Of a stretch of 19,418 bases of DNA, positions 1 through 8,073 are shown piece by piece. Source of the stretch: Candidatus Omnitrophota bacterium (lineage in GTDB: Bacteria > Verrucomicrobiota > Verrucomicrobiia > Limisphaerales > UBA1319); contig JAMCZD010000526.1 of the NCBI GenBank assembly GCA_023473405.1, positions 1 to 19,418 on the forward strand, written 5' to 3'. The notes below the pieces were generated by a model, which was not told where the DNA came from, did no database searches, and saw only the letters and a list, made by a program, of their open reading frames with translations. A program made the translations under genes and the position numbers. Every line of letters starts with the position of its first letter. Position 1 is the first letter of the stretch.

Positions 1-93
1 ACTCTCCCGCCGTTGTCCCAACGTTGCACCCATGCTGTCGCAATTCTGAAAATGTCGAGATTATGAAGATGCCCAGGGCAGAGGATATCGCCT

Positions 94-1122
94 TCATCTT
101 TTGTCCATTCGCGTTTGGATGATTACGTTGGCGGCGGCGATCAGGCCGCCGCCGATGACGAGGTTGGCGGTGAGGGTTTCATTGGCGTAACTCAGTCCGG
201 CCAGCGTAGAAAACCAGGCCGGCAGAAACAAGGCATAGGCGCTGGCAAACACAGGTTCGGCGCAATAGATCAAACCGGCTTCGGTGGCGCTGACGGATGG
301 CTGCCAGTAGTTCATGAGGAGGTAAGCCGTCAAGGTGCATAGTACGGTGAGAAGCGCCCAGAAACCGAGCACGGTTTTCGAAGTGAACAAGGCCAGCCAA
401 TCGTGCGGTTGAGCGGTGGCGGCAAAGGCCACCGGCAGCCCGATCAGCGCCATGGTAGTGAACATGACCATCGAGACGTGCCCCATCCGATTTTGGGCAT
501 AGCGCCGCCGTTCCAGCCAGAGTATTTGGCCGGCGAACAGGACCGATCCCAGCAAGGTCTCGGCCTCGCCCCGGCCCAGATGCAGTTGGCGTCCATTGAA
601 TCCCGCCAGGACGGCTACTCCGATTAAGACGACCGCGCAACTCGAAAGGACGGTCAAGGATGGCCATTTACGGTCCCGGAGGGCTACTACGAGGGGGATG
701 ATCAGGCAATAGAATTGGGTGAGAAAGGCTGAGGTCGACGCCGAGGTATAAGTGAGTCCATCCAACTGGAGGAGGAGACCTGTCCCGCCAAACAGTCCGA
801 GCCCGAGGCCTTGCCAGCGTTCCAGGCTGGTCAGTTTGCGTAGGTCTGAGCGGTGCCAAGCCAGCAGGATCAAGGCGGTAGCGCCGAAGCGCACCGTGAG
901 CGTAAGGGCAGCCAACAGCCAACTGCTTTTGCCGGTCATCAACGCCGGCTGTGCCAGGGTTAGCGCCTTGACGGTCGGGAAACTGACCCCCCAAAAGGCG
1001 GTGGCCAGGAGAAGCATGCAGATGGCCCTCCGCCGGGTTGATCGGTTCTTGGCAGGACGATTTGCGATATATGCTTCCGGAGCGACCGTCCCAAGGGCGG
1101 GGTTATCGACGAATTCCGGCAT
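94..1122 (-). CDS. DMT-superfamily (EamA) transporter
   Basis: Probable inner-membrane permease of the drug/metabolite transporter superfamily; the substrate cannot be told from sequence. The protein is about 342 residues and almost entirely hydrophobic helices after a polar N-terminus of about 30 residues with a basic stretch (KNRSTRRR). The first helix reads LLLATAFWGVSFPTVKAL, a typical EamA opening, and the two-fold repeat of about five helices each matches the usual 280-340 residue length. I chose the ATG at 1122, which begins 4 bp after the stop of the upstream Tat-exported protein gene. A TTG at 1134 in the same frame would overlap that gene by 8 bp. No strong Shine-Dalgarno is visible, so translational coupling is plausible. 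The close spacing suggests co-transcription with the isomerase-fold gene, but a functional link is only inferred. The family is certain enough; the role is not. Confidence 0.85.
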   Translation of the reverse strand: MPEFVDNPALGTVAPEAYIANRPAKNRSTRRRAICMLLLATAFWGVSFPTVKALTLAQPALMTGKSSWLLAALTLTVRFGATALILLAWHRSDLRKLTSLERWQGLGLGLFGGTGLLLQLDGLTYTSASTSAFLTQFYCLIIPLVVALRDRKWPSLTVLSSCAVVLIGVAVLAGFNGRQLHLGRGEAETLLGSVLFAGQILWLERRRYAQNRMGHVSMVMFTTMALIGLPVAFAATAQPHDWLALFTSKTVLGFWALLTVLCTLTAYLLMNYWQPSVSATEAGLIYCAEPVFASAYALFLPAWFSTLAGLSYANETLTANLVIGGGLIAAANVIIQTRMDKR

Positions 1123-1126
1123 CTGT

Positions 1127-2713
1127 TCAGGCAAGGGGCGCCTTGGCCGGGCTTAGGTTGAGAAAATCCACGCCGACTTTTCTCAAGGCGTAACCGGTCT
1201 CGCGCAGGTAATTGCCATAGGAACACATCCAATGGAAACCCTGCATCTCTTCCAGCAACCGGTCGCTGCCGCCCTTAATCCGCACATCAATCTGGGACCG
1301 GCAGATGTCCAGGAATGGGTGATCGACGATCTCGCCGTCGAACCCGACCCAGCGTTTGCAGGCGAAGTCTGGTGCCAGCGTGGTCAGGGGCGCGCCGAGT
1401 CTCATGTTGACCTTGGGCGCCGCGCCGTAATCGGATTCGAAATGGGTCAGGATTCTTGTGTCTTCATAATTCGCGCCGTCCATTTTACGGGGGGCGGTGC
1501 AATGGGCCAGGGTTACGAGGTTATCGTGGGGATAAGTGGGATCATTGAGAAAGACCGGTTTGCTGGAAATGTAATGGAGCATGATGCCGGAGGGGATGAC
1601 CACAAAGTCGGACTCACAAAAGGCGAGGTAGCCGGCGTCATTGAGCAAGCTGAGCGGCAGGCAGGCGGTCGTTTCGGACATGGGCATGATGGTTCCCATG
1701 CAGGAGTTGATGGTGATGGCGTCCGTCTCGGCGGCATCCAGCAAATCCTTGAAGACCTCGCAAAGGACGAAGGCCTTTTCGACGAATTGCCGGTCGGTTT
1801 CGAGCGAGACGCCTTGCTGGGCGAGATACTTTCCCGCCTCGCCGCGGCACCGCGCAACCAGATCGTCGTTCTGGCGGGCTTGCTGGATGTATTTGCCCAG
1901 ATCGGGGTAGGGCACGTTTACAATTTCCATCTTCCAGAGGTTCCGGGTGATCTCGGGCGCCTTGGCACCGCCGGGGCCCCAGCCAGAAGCGCCGCCGATG
2001 GCGACGATTCGTTTGCCGAGGGTGTTTTTCAAGCCGTGCAAGGCGCGCAAGCGCCAAAGGACTTCGTCGGGATTATCCACAACCACGTCCTGGACGTCCA
2101 TGCCCGGACGGCCGAACTGGTCCAACATTTTGCGCAGGAAGATGGGGTGTGCGATCTCGTACCATAGGTAAACCGGCCCGGAGCGATGCCGGACGAATAT
2201 CAGGTTCCATTTATCGGGCACGGCGAGGGTTTCGATGAGATCGCCTCCGCCACTGGCGGCGTAGATGATAACGCCGTCGTGTTTGCCTTGGGCCACTTGG
2301 TCCGCCTCGGACCGGCTCTTGACGGCGACCAGCGGCAGCATTTCGATCGGAAAATCCGCCCGTTGAACCATGGCCTTCAATTCATCCTCGATCCGGGATT
2401 TCTCCTCGGTGACTTGCGCCTCGGTGTGCAATCCGCCCCAGGGCCGCCAACTGGTGGCCTTCTGGTGTTGAAAGATTTGGTACAGCAGGACCGGCTGCAT
2501 TCGCAAGGGAAGATTGATCAGGCTGCGCCGAGCCGATTCCTGGGCGGCCCTGGCCTTGAGCGAGGACAAGGCCAAACCGCCCATGGCGGCGGCACCGGCC
2601 ACCACTCCCGCGCCAACTAAAAAATCGCGACGCGTAATGCCGTCACCGGGGTGGGCGGGGCAAGCCGTTGCGGAGCAGCATCCACAAGAAGAAAGGGCAG
2701 GTTTCTTGGTCAT
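1127..2713 (-). CDS. Tat-exported protein with L-fucose/L-arabinose isomerase-like fold
   Basis: A 528-residue protein with a twin-arginine export signal: R28-R29 in ITRRDFLVG, a hydrophobic stretch at about 31-52, and a probable cleavage site after ARA near residue 56. The mature part resembles the sugar isomerase (FucI/AraA-like) fold. Recognisable stretches are the VVVDNPDEVLWRLRAL region (about 210-225), SCMGTIMPMSETTACLPLSL (about 337-356), FCESDFVVIPSGIML (about 365-379), KPVFLNDPT (385-393) and LAHC (402-405), which mirror the metal/substrate face of isomerases. Whether it isomerises a sugar in the periplasm is not shown. The pre-RR region is odd, with four cysteines (10, 12, 13, 18) before the Tat motif. 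It lies downstream of rimO with a 173 bp gap and directly before a DMT permease. A secreted sugar-metabolising or sugar-binding role is inference. Confidence 0.65.
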   Translation of the reverse strand: MTKKPALSSCGCCSATACPAHPGDGITRRDFLVGAGVVAGAAAMGGLALSSLKARAAQESARRSLINLPLRMQPVLLYQIFQHQKATSWRPWGGLHTEAQVTEEKSRIEDELKAMVQRADFPIEMLPLVAVKSRSEADQVAQGKHDGVIIYAASGGGDLIETLAVPDKWNLIFVRHRSGPVYLWYEIAHPIFLRKMLDQFGRPGMDVQDVVVDNPDEVLWRLRALHGLKNTLGKRIVAIGGASGWGPGGAKAPEITRNLWKMEIVNVPYPDLGKYIQQARQNDDLVARCRGEAGKYLAQQGVSLETDRQFVEKAFVLCEVFKDLLDAAETDAITINSCMGTIMPMSETTACLPLSLLNDAGYLAFCESDFVVIPSGIMLHYISSKPVFLNDPTYPHDNLVTLAHCTAPRKMDGANYEDTRILTHFESDYGAAPKVNMRLGAPLTTLAPDFACKRWVGFDGEIVDHPFLDICRSQIDVRIKGGSDRLLEEMQGFHWMCSYGNYLRETGYALRKVGVDFLNLSPAKAPLA

Positions 2714-2836
2714 ACACTTAGCATGGTTAGTTGTGGCAAAACATCTCTGACTTGGCGAATCCCTTTCTTGCCGCTCCGATTTTTACCGGGTCGGTTGCGT
2801 GCGCGCGGTTCGCGGGTCACGGCGATTGCGGGATGC

Positions 2837-2846
2837 GTCAATTGAC
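2837..2846. promoter_or_regulatory. Perfect 10-bp palindrome upstream of the Tat-protein gene
   Basis: The sequence gtcaattgac is its own reverse complement. It sits about 124 bp upstream of the start codon of the isomerase-fold gene and about 40 bp past the rimO stop. The rest of the 173 bp spacer (2714-2886) shows no gene and no clear terminator hairpin. The palindrome could be an operator, but one short palindrome can easily arise by chance. Confidence 0.2.
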
Positions 2847-2886
2847 AGCGCCTATGTTATGCGAGAGGAAAGAAATTACAACTAAT

Positions 2887-4524
2887 TTAGTCGGCGGGAA
2901 CGGCGACGAGATCGTAATCGGTGTGGCCGATGATCTTGACCTGGGCGAACTCGCCGGCAGCAACCCGTCCGCGCACATAGACGCGGCCGTCGATGTCGGG
3001 CGCGTCAGCTTGGGTCCGAGCAATCATCATTGGTCCGCGCAACGGTTGGCCCTGGCTGGAGCCGGTTCCACGGAGCTGCTGTTTCTCCCAGGATGAGACC
3101 CGGGTTTGCTGTCGGTCCCGGGCTGAGACTTGTCGTTCCACCAGGACGCAAAGAGTCTGTCCGACCAGGGCTGCGGCGGCTTGCCGCGCGATGGGTTGTT
3201 GGATGGTCATGGCCAGTTCGAGGCGCCTTCTCTTGACGCGGTCCGGAATCTTCCGTGCCATGGCGGCGGCGCGGGTGCCTTTCTCGGATGAATAGGTGAA
3301 CACGCCCAACCGTTCGAAGCGCATTGCCTGGATAAAATTCAACAGGGTTTGAAAGCTGGATTCGGTTTCACCGGGGAACCCGACGATGAAGGTGGTGCGC
3401 AAGGCTATGCCCGGTATCCGCGCGCGGATGCTGGTCAGGAGGTCGGCGATATATTGTGAGGAAGTCTCGCGGCGCATACGTTCGAGCATGACAGGGTGAA
3501 TATGTTGCAAAGGAATGTCGATGTAGCGAGCGACCTTGGGGCAATCGACGATAGTTTGAATCAGCTCTTCCGTCCAGTGGGCGGGGTGGGTGTAGAGCAA
3601 GCGAATCCAAAAATCGCCGGGCAGATCGTTCAACTCGCGCAACAGGCTGCATAGGGTTGGGCTTCCGTCAGCCGGAACATTCGTGGCGGGGCTGGATCGT
3701 TCCGGCGAGTGCGCAATCTTGGTTTGGGCCGGGCGGAGGTCCAACCCATAATAAGTGGTATCTTGGGAAATCAGGTTTAGTTCCTTGACGCCAGCGGCGA
3801 TTAGTTGGCGGGCTTCCTGAACAATATCGGCTTGTGCCCGGCTGCGATGCCGTCCGCGAATGCGCGGGATGACGCAAAAACTGCATGGGTGATTGCAGCC
3901 TTCGGCGGTTTTCAAATAGGCAAAGTGCCGCGGGGTCAACCGAAAATGCGGGGTTGCATAGTCGGGGATATAGACCGGGCGGGGGGATACCTGGACAAGC
4001 TGACTGTCAGGTGTGTCCAAATCGGGCTGGGTAGTTGGGGTTGCCTTGAGCGGAGTCAAGGCCGGCGCAGCCTCCGCTGGTGAGACGAGTTGGATATTTC
4101 CTCGTGTGTTGACGCTGTTTAGATGGGCGAGGTTCCCGGTGCGCCGCGCGTAGGCCTGCCGGACGATTTGGCCGATGGCGGGGATTTGATCAATCCCCAT
4201 GAAGGCGTCAACCTCGGGCAGTAATTTAGGTAATTCATCCCGAAAACGCTGGGGCAAACAACCGGCGACGACGATGCCCTGGGGGTGGTCTTGGACCGTT
4301 CGCGCCCGGGCGGTTTCCAGGATGACATCCACGCTTTCCTCCTGGGCGGCATCGATGAATGAGCAGGTATTGATGATGACTACGTCCGCCAAGGCTGCGT
4401 CGGTGGTGATCTCGATACCGGCGCGCGCCAGGGAGCCGAGCATGATTTCGGCATCGACCAGGTTTTTGGCGCAGCCCAGCGAGATCATTCCCACCCGCAT
4501 GGGGCGGCCGGTTAAAGCATCCAT
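2887..4524 (-). CDS. rimO: Ribosomal protein S12 methylthiotransferase RimO
   Basis: Radical-SAM enzyme that adds a methylthio group to the conserved aspartate of ribosomal protein S12. With the ATG at 4524 it has 545 residues. The N-terminal methylthiotransferase domain carries its cluster cysteines in SLGCAKNLVDAE (C18), NTCSFIDAA (C54) and VAGCLPQRF (C89). The radical-SAM CxxxCxxC is C210-C214-C217 in EGCNHPCSFC, and a TRAM domain closes the protein. NTCSFIDAAQEES favours RimO over MiaB. It is about 100 residues longer than usual because of Pro/Thr-rich insertions at about 130-182 and 264-290 and a longer TRAM region. The start is uncertain: an in-frame TTG at 4587 and an ATG at 4500 (MRVGMISLGC, closest to the family norm) are alternatives, none with a clear ribosome-binding site. 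Confidence 0.92.
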   Translation of the reverse strand: MDALTGRPMRVGMISLGCAKNLVDAEIMLGSLARAGIEITTDAALADVVIINTCSFIDAAQEESVDVILETARARTVQDHPQGIVVAGCLPQRFRDELPKLLPEVDAFMGIDQIPAIGQIVRQAYARRTGNLAHLNSVNTRGNIQLVSPAEAAPALTPLKATPTTQPDLDTPDSQLVQVSPRPVYIPDYATPHFRLTPRHFAYLKTAEGCNHPCSFCVIPRIRGRHRSRAQADIVQEARQLIAAGVKELNLISQDTTYYGLDLRPAQTKIAHSPERSSPATNVPADGSPTLCSLLRELNDLPGDFWIRLLYTHPAHWTEELIQTIVDCPKVARYIDIPLQHIHPVMLERMRRETSSQYIADLLTSIRARIPGIALRTTFIVGFPGETESSFQTLLNFIQAMRFERLGVFTYSSEKGTRAAAMARKIPDRVKRRRLELAMTIQQPIARQAAAALVGQTLCVLVERQVSARDRQQTRVSSWEKQQLRGTGSSQGQPLRGPMMIARTQADAPDIDGRVYVRGRVAAGEFAQVKIIGHTDYDLVAVPAD

Positions 4525-4896
4525 TGTCACAATGCGGAAACGTAACCGATGCGGCGCCCGAGGCAAGGGAGTTTCTGCAATTCTCAATATGGCGTGACTC
4601 GAGCTTCGTCCTTCACCTTGTCCATCACTTTGTTGCAGGGCTTTTGAGCATCCTTAGAGAGAAAGTCAGAGACAATGTGAGAGACAAAATGGAAAGAAGC
4701 TGGAGTTTCTGGCGGGGAAGTGTGCGTGCGTGGGGTCGGGTAGGGCAGCGCTGCTGGGCTGCCGTGATTGAGCGAGGGAGCGCGCCAACGGAGCGAAGCG
4801 TGGACAGCGCATTGCCTTTCAGGCCAATCAAAGCGGTGTCGCGCCAGGAAGCTTGCCATCCCCCTCCAAGGATAGTGGGACGAGCGCAGCTCGTCC
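4525..4896. other. Gene-free spacer with repeat-like sequence
   Basis: About 370 bp lie between the kinase-receiver stop and the rimO start. Open frames here are short, of unnatural composition, and match nothing I recognise. The part at 4655-4695 is a low-complexity stretch with a loosely repeated agagacaa unit. The part at 4794-4899 resembles a dispersed repeat and is listed separately. No RNA gene or confident promoter for rimO was found. Confidence 0.6.
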
Positions 4897-4899
4897 CTA
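4794..4899. repeat. Putative dispersed repeat ending in a 9-bp inverted repeat
   Basis: The stretch contains caatcaaagcggtgtcgcg, gcttgccatccccctccaag and then a perfect hairpin: gggacgagc (4877-4885), a 3-base loop, and gctcgtccc (4889-4897). Similar words (aaagcggtgtcgc and gggacgagc...gctcgtccc) recur, as far as I remember, as short interspersed repeats in Verrucomicrobiota genomes, and only one copy is visible in this window. The right edge overlaps the last codon of the kinase-receiver gene: cta at 4897-4899 is its TAG stop. The hairpin could also act as a transcription terminator for that operon, although it lacks a following U-run on the minus strand. Confidence 0.45.
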
Positions 4900-6807
4900 C
4901 CGTGCTTTGGGCCGGCGGATCGATTCACCCTGTATGGCAGCCACCAGGATTTCCGGCGAGCTGTCCTTGGTCAGGTAGGCGGCGGCACCGGCGACGCGCA
5001 TGGCCTCTGCCATGTCCGCCTTTTCGTGCATGGACAACCCGATCACGCGCGTTTCTGGAAGATGAGCCATAATGGCGCGGGTGGCATCGAGCCCATTCAA
5101 CCGGGGCATGCTGATGTCCATCACGATGACGTCGGGACGCAAGCTCCGGGCTATTTCAACGGCCATCTGACCGTCGGAGGCCTCGGCTATGATCTCGAGA
5201 TTAGGTTCGAGGTGAAGCAAGTTGGCCAGGCCCTGCCGCAGGATTTGATGGTCATCAGCCAGCAACACTCGCAGCTTATTGTTCTTCGATTCTTGTGGTG
5301 TTCCCGGAGATGTGGGGATTTGCCGTTCGACGGGCAAAGGGGGAGGGGGAGCGACGGTTCGCGGAGCGGCAGGATGTTTCCCACCCAAAGGTTCGGGTGG
5401 AACCATGATGGCAATTCGGGTGCCGTGTCCCGGGGAGCTGGTGATTTGCAGGCGGCCGCCCAGAATCTCGATTCGTTCCCGATAACTTGCCAGGCCGAAA
5501 CCGCCTTCCGAATCTCTCCCTTTGCGGAGCTGGGCTGGATCAAAACCATCGCCCTTATCGTCAACACTGATCAAGATTTGGCCTTTGTCGGTTGCGCTTA
5601 CCTGGACCCTGGCGTGATCAACCCTTGCGTGCTTGACAATGTTCAACAGCAACTCCCTGGTTGCGCTGAAAAGCAGGAGCCGCACTTCTTCGACAGGCTC
5701 GGGCCATTCATAGGCTACTACTTGAACGTGTAGTTGGTGTTTTTCATGCATCCAGCGAGCCAGCCAGTTCAGGGCGGGCAGCAGTCCGGCTTCGTGGAGG
5801 ATAGGGGGGCTGAGTTCGGCGGTGAGTGTCTGCGAGGCCTTGACAGCCTGGCTGAGCAGGTCCCGGGTTTCCCGAAGGATGGTCGAGGACTTGCGAGGCG
5901 GTCGTTTGAGCAGGGTTTCGATTTTGAGCCGCGAAGCCAGCAGGATTTGTTGCAGGTGATCGTGAAGGATTTGGGCCAGCCGATGACGTTCGATTTCTTC
6001 AGTTTGGGCTAATGTAATGGCCATCAGACGGAGTTGATCGGCGCGTTGCTCGGCCACGGCAGTGCGGTCCTTGACCTGTTCCTCCAGATGTTGATTCAAA
6101 TCCCTCAGCTGCTCCTGGGCCTTGGTGCGCTCGGAGATTTCACTTTGGAGCGCTTGATTGACCTGGACAAGGTCGGCAGTACGTTCCTCGACACGCTTTT
6201 CGAGCAGGAATTGGGCCTTACGCAATTCGTTTTCGGCGGTTTTTCGTCGCGTGATATTGCGAATCATCCAGAGCAATTGGATGGCTTCATCATGTGGACA
6301 ACGAACCGGCATCATGGTCAGAATCACACTCAGCACTTCGCCATGCCGAGGTTTGAAGAGCGCCTCCCATTCCTGCGCCGGCCGATGGAGATTGAATCGA
6401 GCTAATTGCAGGCGAAAAGGTGCCCGGTCTTGAACCTCGACAAAGGTGATCAAAGATTTGCGGAGAAGAAACTCGGCGGGGACATTGGCCAGCGCAGCAG
6501 CCGCTTGATTGGCCCGGAGAATCCTGCCGTTGGAGTCGGTAACGAGGTAAGCCTCGGGGGCGAACTCGAACAATTCCTGATATCGCTGTTGTTCGAACTT
6601 GATCTGGTCGCGTGCCTGGACCAGTTCCTCATTCTGCTGGCGCAATTCTTCACCCGCGACCTGCAATTCTTCCAAACAGGTGCGGATTTCTTCGAGGCTT
6701 TCCTGCAGCAATGCATCCTTTTCCAACGACGAATTGCCGCCCAGGGTCAACTCGGCGAGACGGCGTCGGATTGCCTCGATTTGGTGGTTTATGTTATCTG
6801 GTTCCAT
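4897..6807 (-). CDS. Hybrid PAS sensor histidine kinase with C-terminal receiver
   Basis: A cytoplasmic two-component hybrid of 636 residues with no membrane segment. Domains in order are: an N-terminal coiled coil (about 10-78), a PAS domain (about 77-188), a second coiled coil (about 190-260), an HisKA_3 dimerisation/phosphoacceptor helix with H282 in QILHDHLQQ, a HATPase with N389 (ELLLNIVKHA), DKGDGFD (417-423), GGFGL (435-439) and GHGT (460-463), a Pro-rich linker (about 470-505), and a NarL/FixJ-type receiver with acidic pair D518-D519, phosphoacceptor D564 (VIVMDISMP), S592 and K614. The order HisKA_3-HATPase-REC is unusual, because receivers of this type normally head a separate LuxR-family regulator. 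Here the helix-turn-helix is absent and the gene stops inside a repeat. It starts 9 bp after the ΔCheR-PAS gene and is likely co-transcribed with it. Confidence 0.88.
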   Translation of the reverse strand: MEPDNINHQIEAIRRRLAELTLGGNSSLEKDALLQESLEEIRTCLEELQVAGEELRQQNEELVQARDQIKFEQQRYQELFEFAPEAYLVTDSNGRILRANQAAAALANVPAEFLLRKSLITFVEVQDRAPFRLQLARFNLHRPAQEWEALFKPRHGEVLSVILTMMPVRCPHDEAIQLLWMIRNITRRKTAENELRKAQFLLEKRVEERTADLVQVNQALQSEISERTKAQEQLRDLNQHLEEQVKDRTAVAEQRADQLRLMAITLAQTEEIERHRLAQILHDHLQQILLASRLKIETLLKRPPRKSSTILRETRDLLSQAVKASQTLTAELSPPILHEAGLLPALNWLARWMHEKHQLHVQVVAYEWPEPVEEVRLLLFSATRELLLNIVKHARVDHARVQVSATDKGQILISVDDKGDGFDPAQLRKGRDSEGGFGLASYRERIEILGGRLQITSSPGHGTRIAIMVPPEPLGGKHPAAPRTVAPPPPLPVERQIPTSPGTPQESKNNKLRVLLADDHQILRQGLANLLHLEPNLEIIAEASDGQMAVEIARSLRPDVIVMDISMPRLNGLDATRAIMAHLPETRVIGLSMHEKADMAEAMRVAGAAAYLTKDSSPEILVAAIQGESIRRPKAR

Positions 6808-6816
6808 AGCGGTTAG

Positions 6817-8073
6817 TTACTCCAACTCCTCGATTAGCGAAATGATACCCCGAATCTCGCCCTTGGCGTTTCGGAGCGGCTGCCCATTGATCTTGCACTG
6901 AATGGTTTTGCCCAGCCGATTCGTTGCCGCGAGGACCAATTCCTCATGGTCCGACGTGCTCGACAACAGCGACCGAAATGGTTTCTTGAGCTGTTCTACC
7001 GGCAGACCGAAATCGAGGCCGAACAGGTTGTGCCCCTGGATTTCCTGGCAGCGCAATCCCCAAAGATTCTCGCATTTTTTGGTCCAGACGCGAATGTTCA
7101 TTGCTTCGTCAAGGACGATTACGCCGCCGCGCAAGCTGCTGAGGATGGACTCGAGGTATGTGTTCAATTCATTAAGGCTGTCGGTCCGCTGCTGCAATTC
7201 GTCATTAACGGCTGCCAATTCGGCGTTGGTTGACTGAAGCTCCTCGTTCATTGTTTCCAATTCCTCGTTGGTGGCCTGCAATTCCTCGTTGGTGGTTTCG
7301 AGTTCCTCGACCGTCGATTGCAGTTCCTCGTTGGCTGTCTCGAGCTCCTCGTTGGTGGACTGGAGTTCTGCCAAGGCGGTTTCCAACTCGTGATTGGCCA
7401 GGACCAGCTGCTGTCGCAATTGATTCTGGCTGGTGGTTTCAATAAAGAAGATCGCCGTGCCCAAGGTGCCGTTGGTGCCGTTCAGAGGCACGATTTGAAT
7501 ATCCAGAAAGCGCGTTCCTTTGGAAGTGGCCCATTCGATGTCATTTAATTGCACCGGCGTGCCTTCTCGCAAGGCTTTTTCCATTGACGACCTCAATTCG
7601 ACCGGGCGGTAGGAAATCTCCAAATCCTGGAACAGACACCCCAGGTTTTGCGGGGTCAGGTTAAACATGGCGCGCGCAATACAATTGGCCAGGATCAACT
7701 GGCTGCCCCGGTCCACGACCATCTGGGCGATTGGGGCGGAGTCGAAGGCGGCATCGCGCAGGACCATTTGCGCGGCCACATGGTTGGGACCACCGGGGAC
7801 GTTTGCTGTGCCCAAAGCCACGAACCGTTCACGCGCGTTGCTGTTGCGCACCTTGGTGAAGATGCGGCTCTTGAGGTCGACTGACGCGAAGAGATTGGAC
7901 GGAGGCAAGGGCATTTCCGCCATTCCCAGGAAGAGGTAACCGCTGTCATTGAGCGAAAAATTCAGCCGGCTAAAGATTTTGGCTCGCTTGTAACCGGTGA
8001 AATCGAAACCGCGGCTGCGCTTGAGGAACTCGAGCAAAGTCTCCAACTGCTGATTATATGCTTGGGCATTCAT
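6817..8073 (-). CDS. PAS/coiled-coil protein with a deleted CheR methyltransferase domain
   Basis: A 418-residue relative of large CheB-CheR-PAS sensory proteins. Residues 1-30 (LLEFLKRSRGFDFTGYKR) match the start of the CheR domain, and residues about 37-75 (FSLNDSGYLFLGMAEM... DLKSRIFTKV) match its very end. The roughly 200 residues between, including the SAM-binding core, are missing in frame, with the junction near 7965-7985. A PAS domain follows (about 105-212), then a long heptad coiled coil (about 215-315) built of repeated ELQSTNEELETANEE-type units, then a second PAS domain (about 312-418) that ends the protein. It cannot be a methyltransferase and is more likely a scaffold or sensor for the neighbouring kinase. 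Its start overlaps the CheB gene by 20 bp, so the two are translationally coupled. Confidence 0.8.
   Translation of the reverse strand: MNAQAYNQQLETLLEFLKRSRGFDFTGYKRAKIFSRLNFSLNDSGYLFLGMAEMPLPPSNLFASVDLKSRIFTKVRNSNARERFVALGTANVPGGPNHVAAQMVLRDAAFDSAPIAQMVVDRGSQLILANCIARAMFNLTPQNLGCLFQDLEISYRPVELRSSMEKALREGTPVQLNDIEWATSKGTRFLDIQIVPLNGTNGTLGTAIFFIETTSQNQLRQQLVLANHELETALAELQSTNEELETANEELQSTVEELETTNEELQATNEELETMNEELQSTNAELAAVNDELQQRTDSLNELNTYLESILSSLRGGVIVLDEAMNIRVWTKKCENLWGLRCQEIQGHNLFGLDFGLPVEQLKKPFRSLLSSTSDHEELVLAATNRLGKTIQCKINGQPLRNAKGEIRGIISLIEELE
7204..7367 (-). repeat. Degenerate 21-bp tandem repeats encoding coiled-coil heptads
   Basis: Within the ΔCheR-PAS gene, units of about 21 bp (cctcgttggtggcctgcaatt and variants on the plus strand) repeat roughly seven times and encode seven-residue blocks of the form ELQSTNE / ELETANE. 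The translated pattern is typical of the coiled coil of CheB/CheR-PAS proteins, so the repeat is explained by protein structure. The high DNA identity may make the copy number changeable and hard to assemble. Confidence 0.7.

Noticed and set aside
1232..2167. Long open frame (311 codons) on the plus strand
   Set aside because: It is the antisense shadow of the Tat-exported isomerase-fold gene, which has a signal peptide and family motifs.
4584..4928. 114-codon open frame on the minus strand between rimO and the kinase gene
   Set aside because: It overlaps repeat-like and low-complexity DNA, has no family resemblance and no ribosome-binding site.
7204..7367. CRISPR-like or satellite tandem array
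   Set aside because: The 21-bp periodicity is in frame and encodes a classic coiled-coil heptad, with no spacers.
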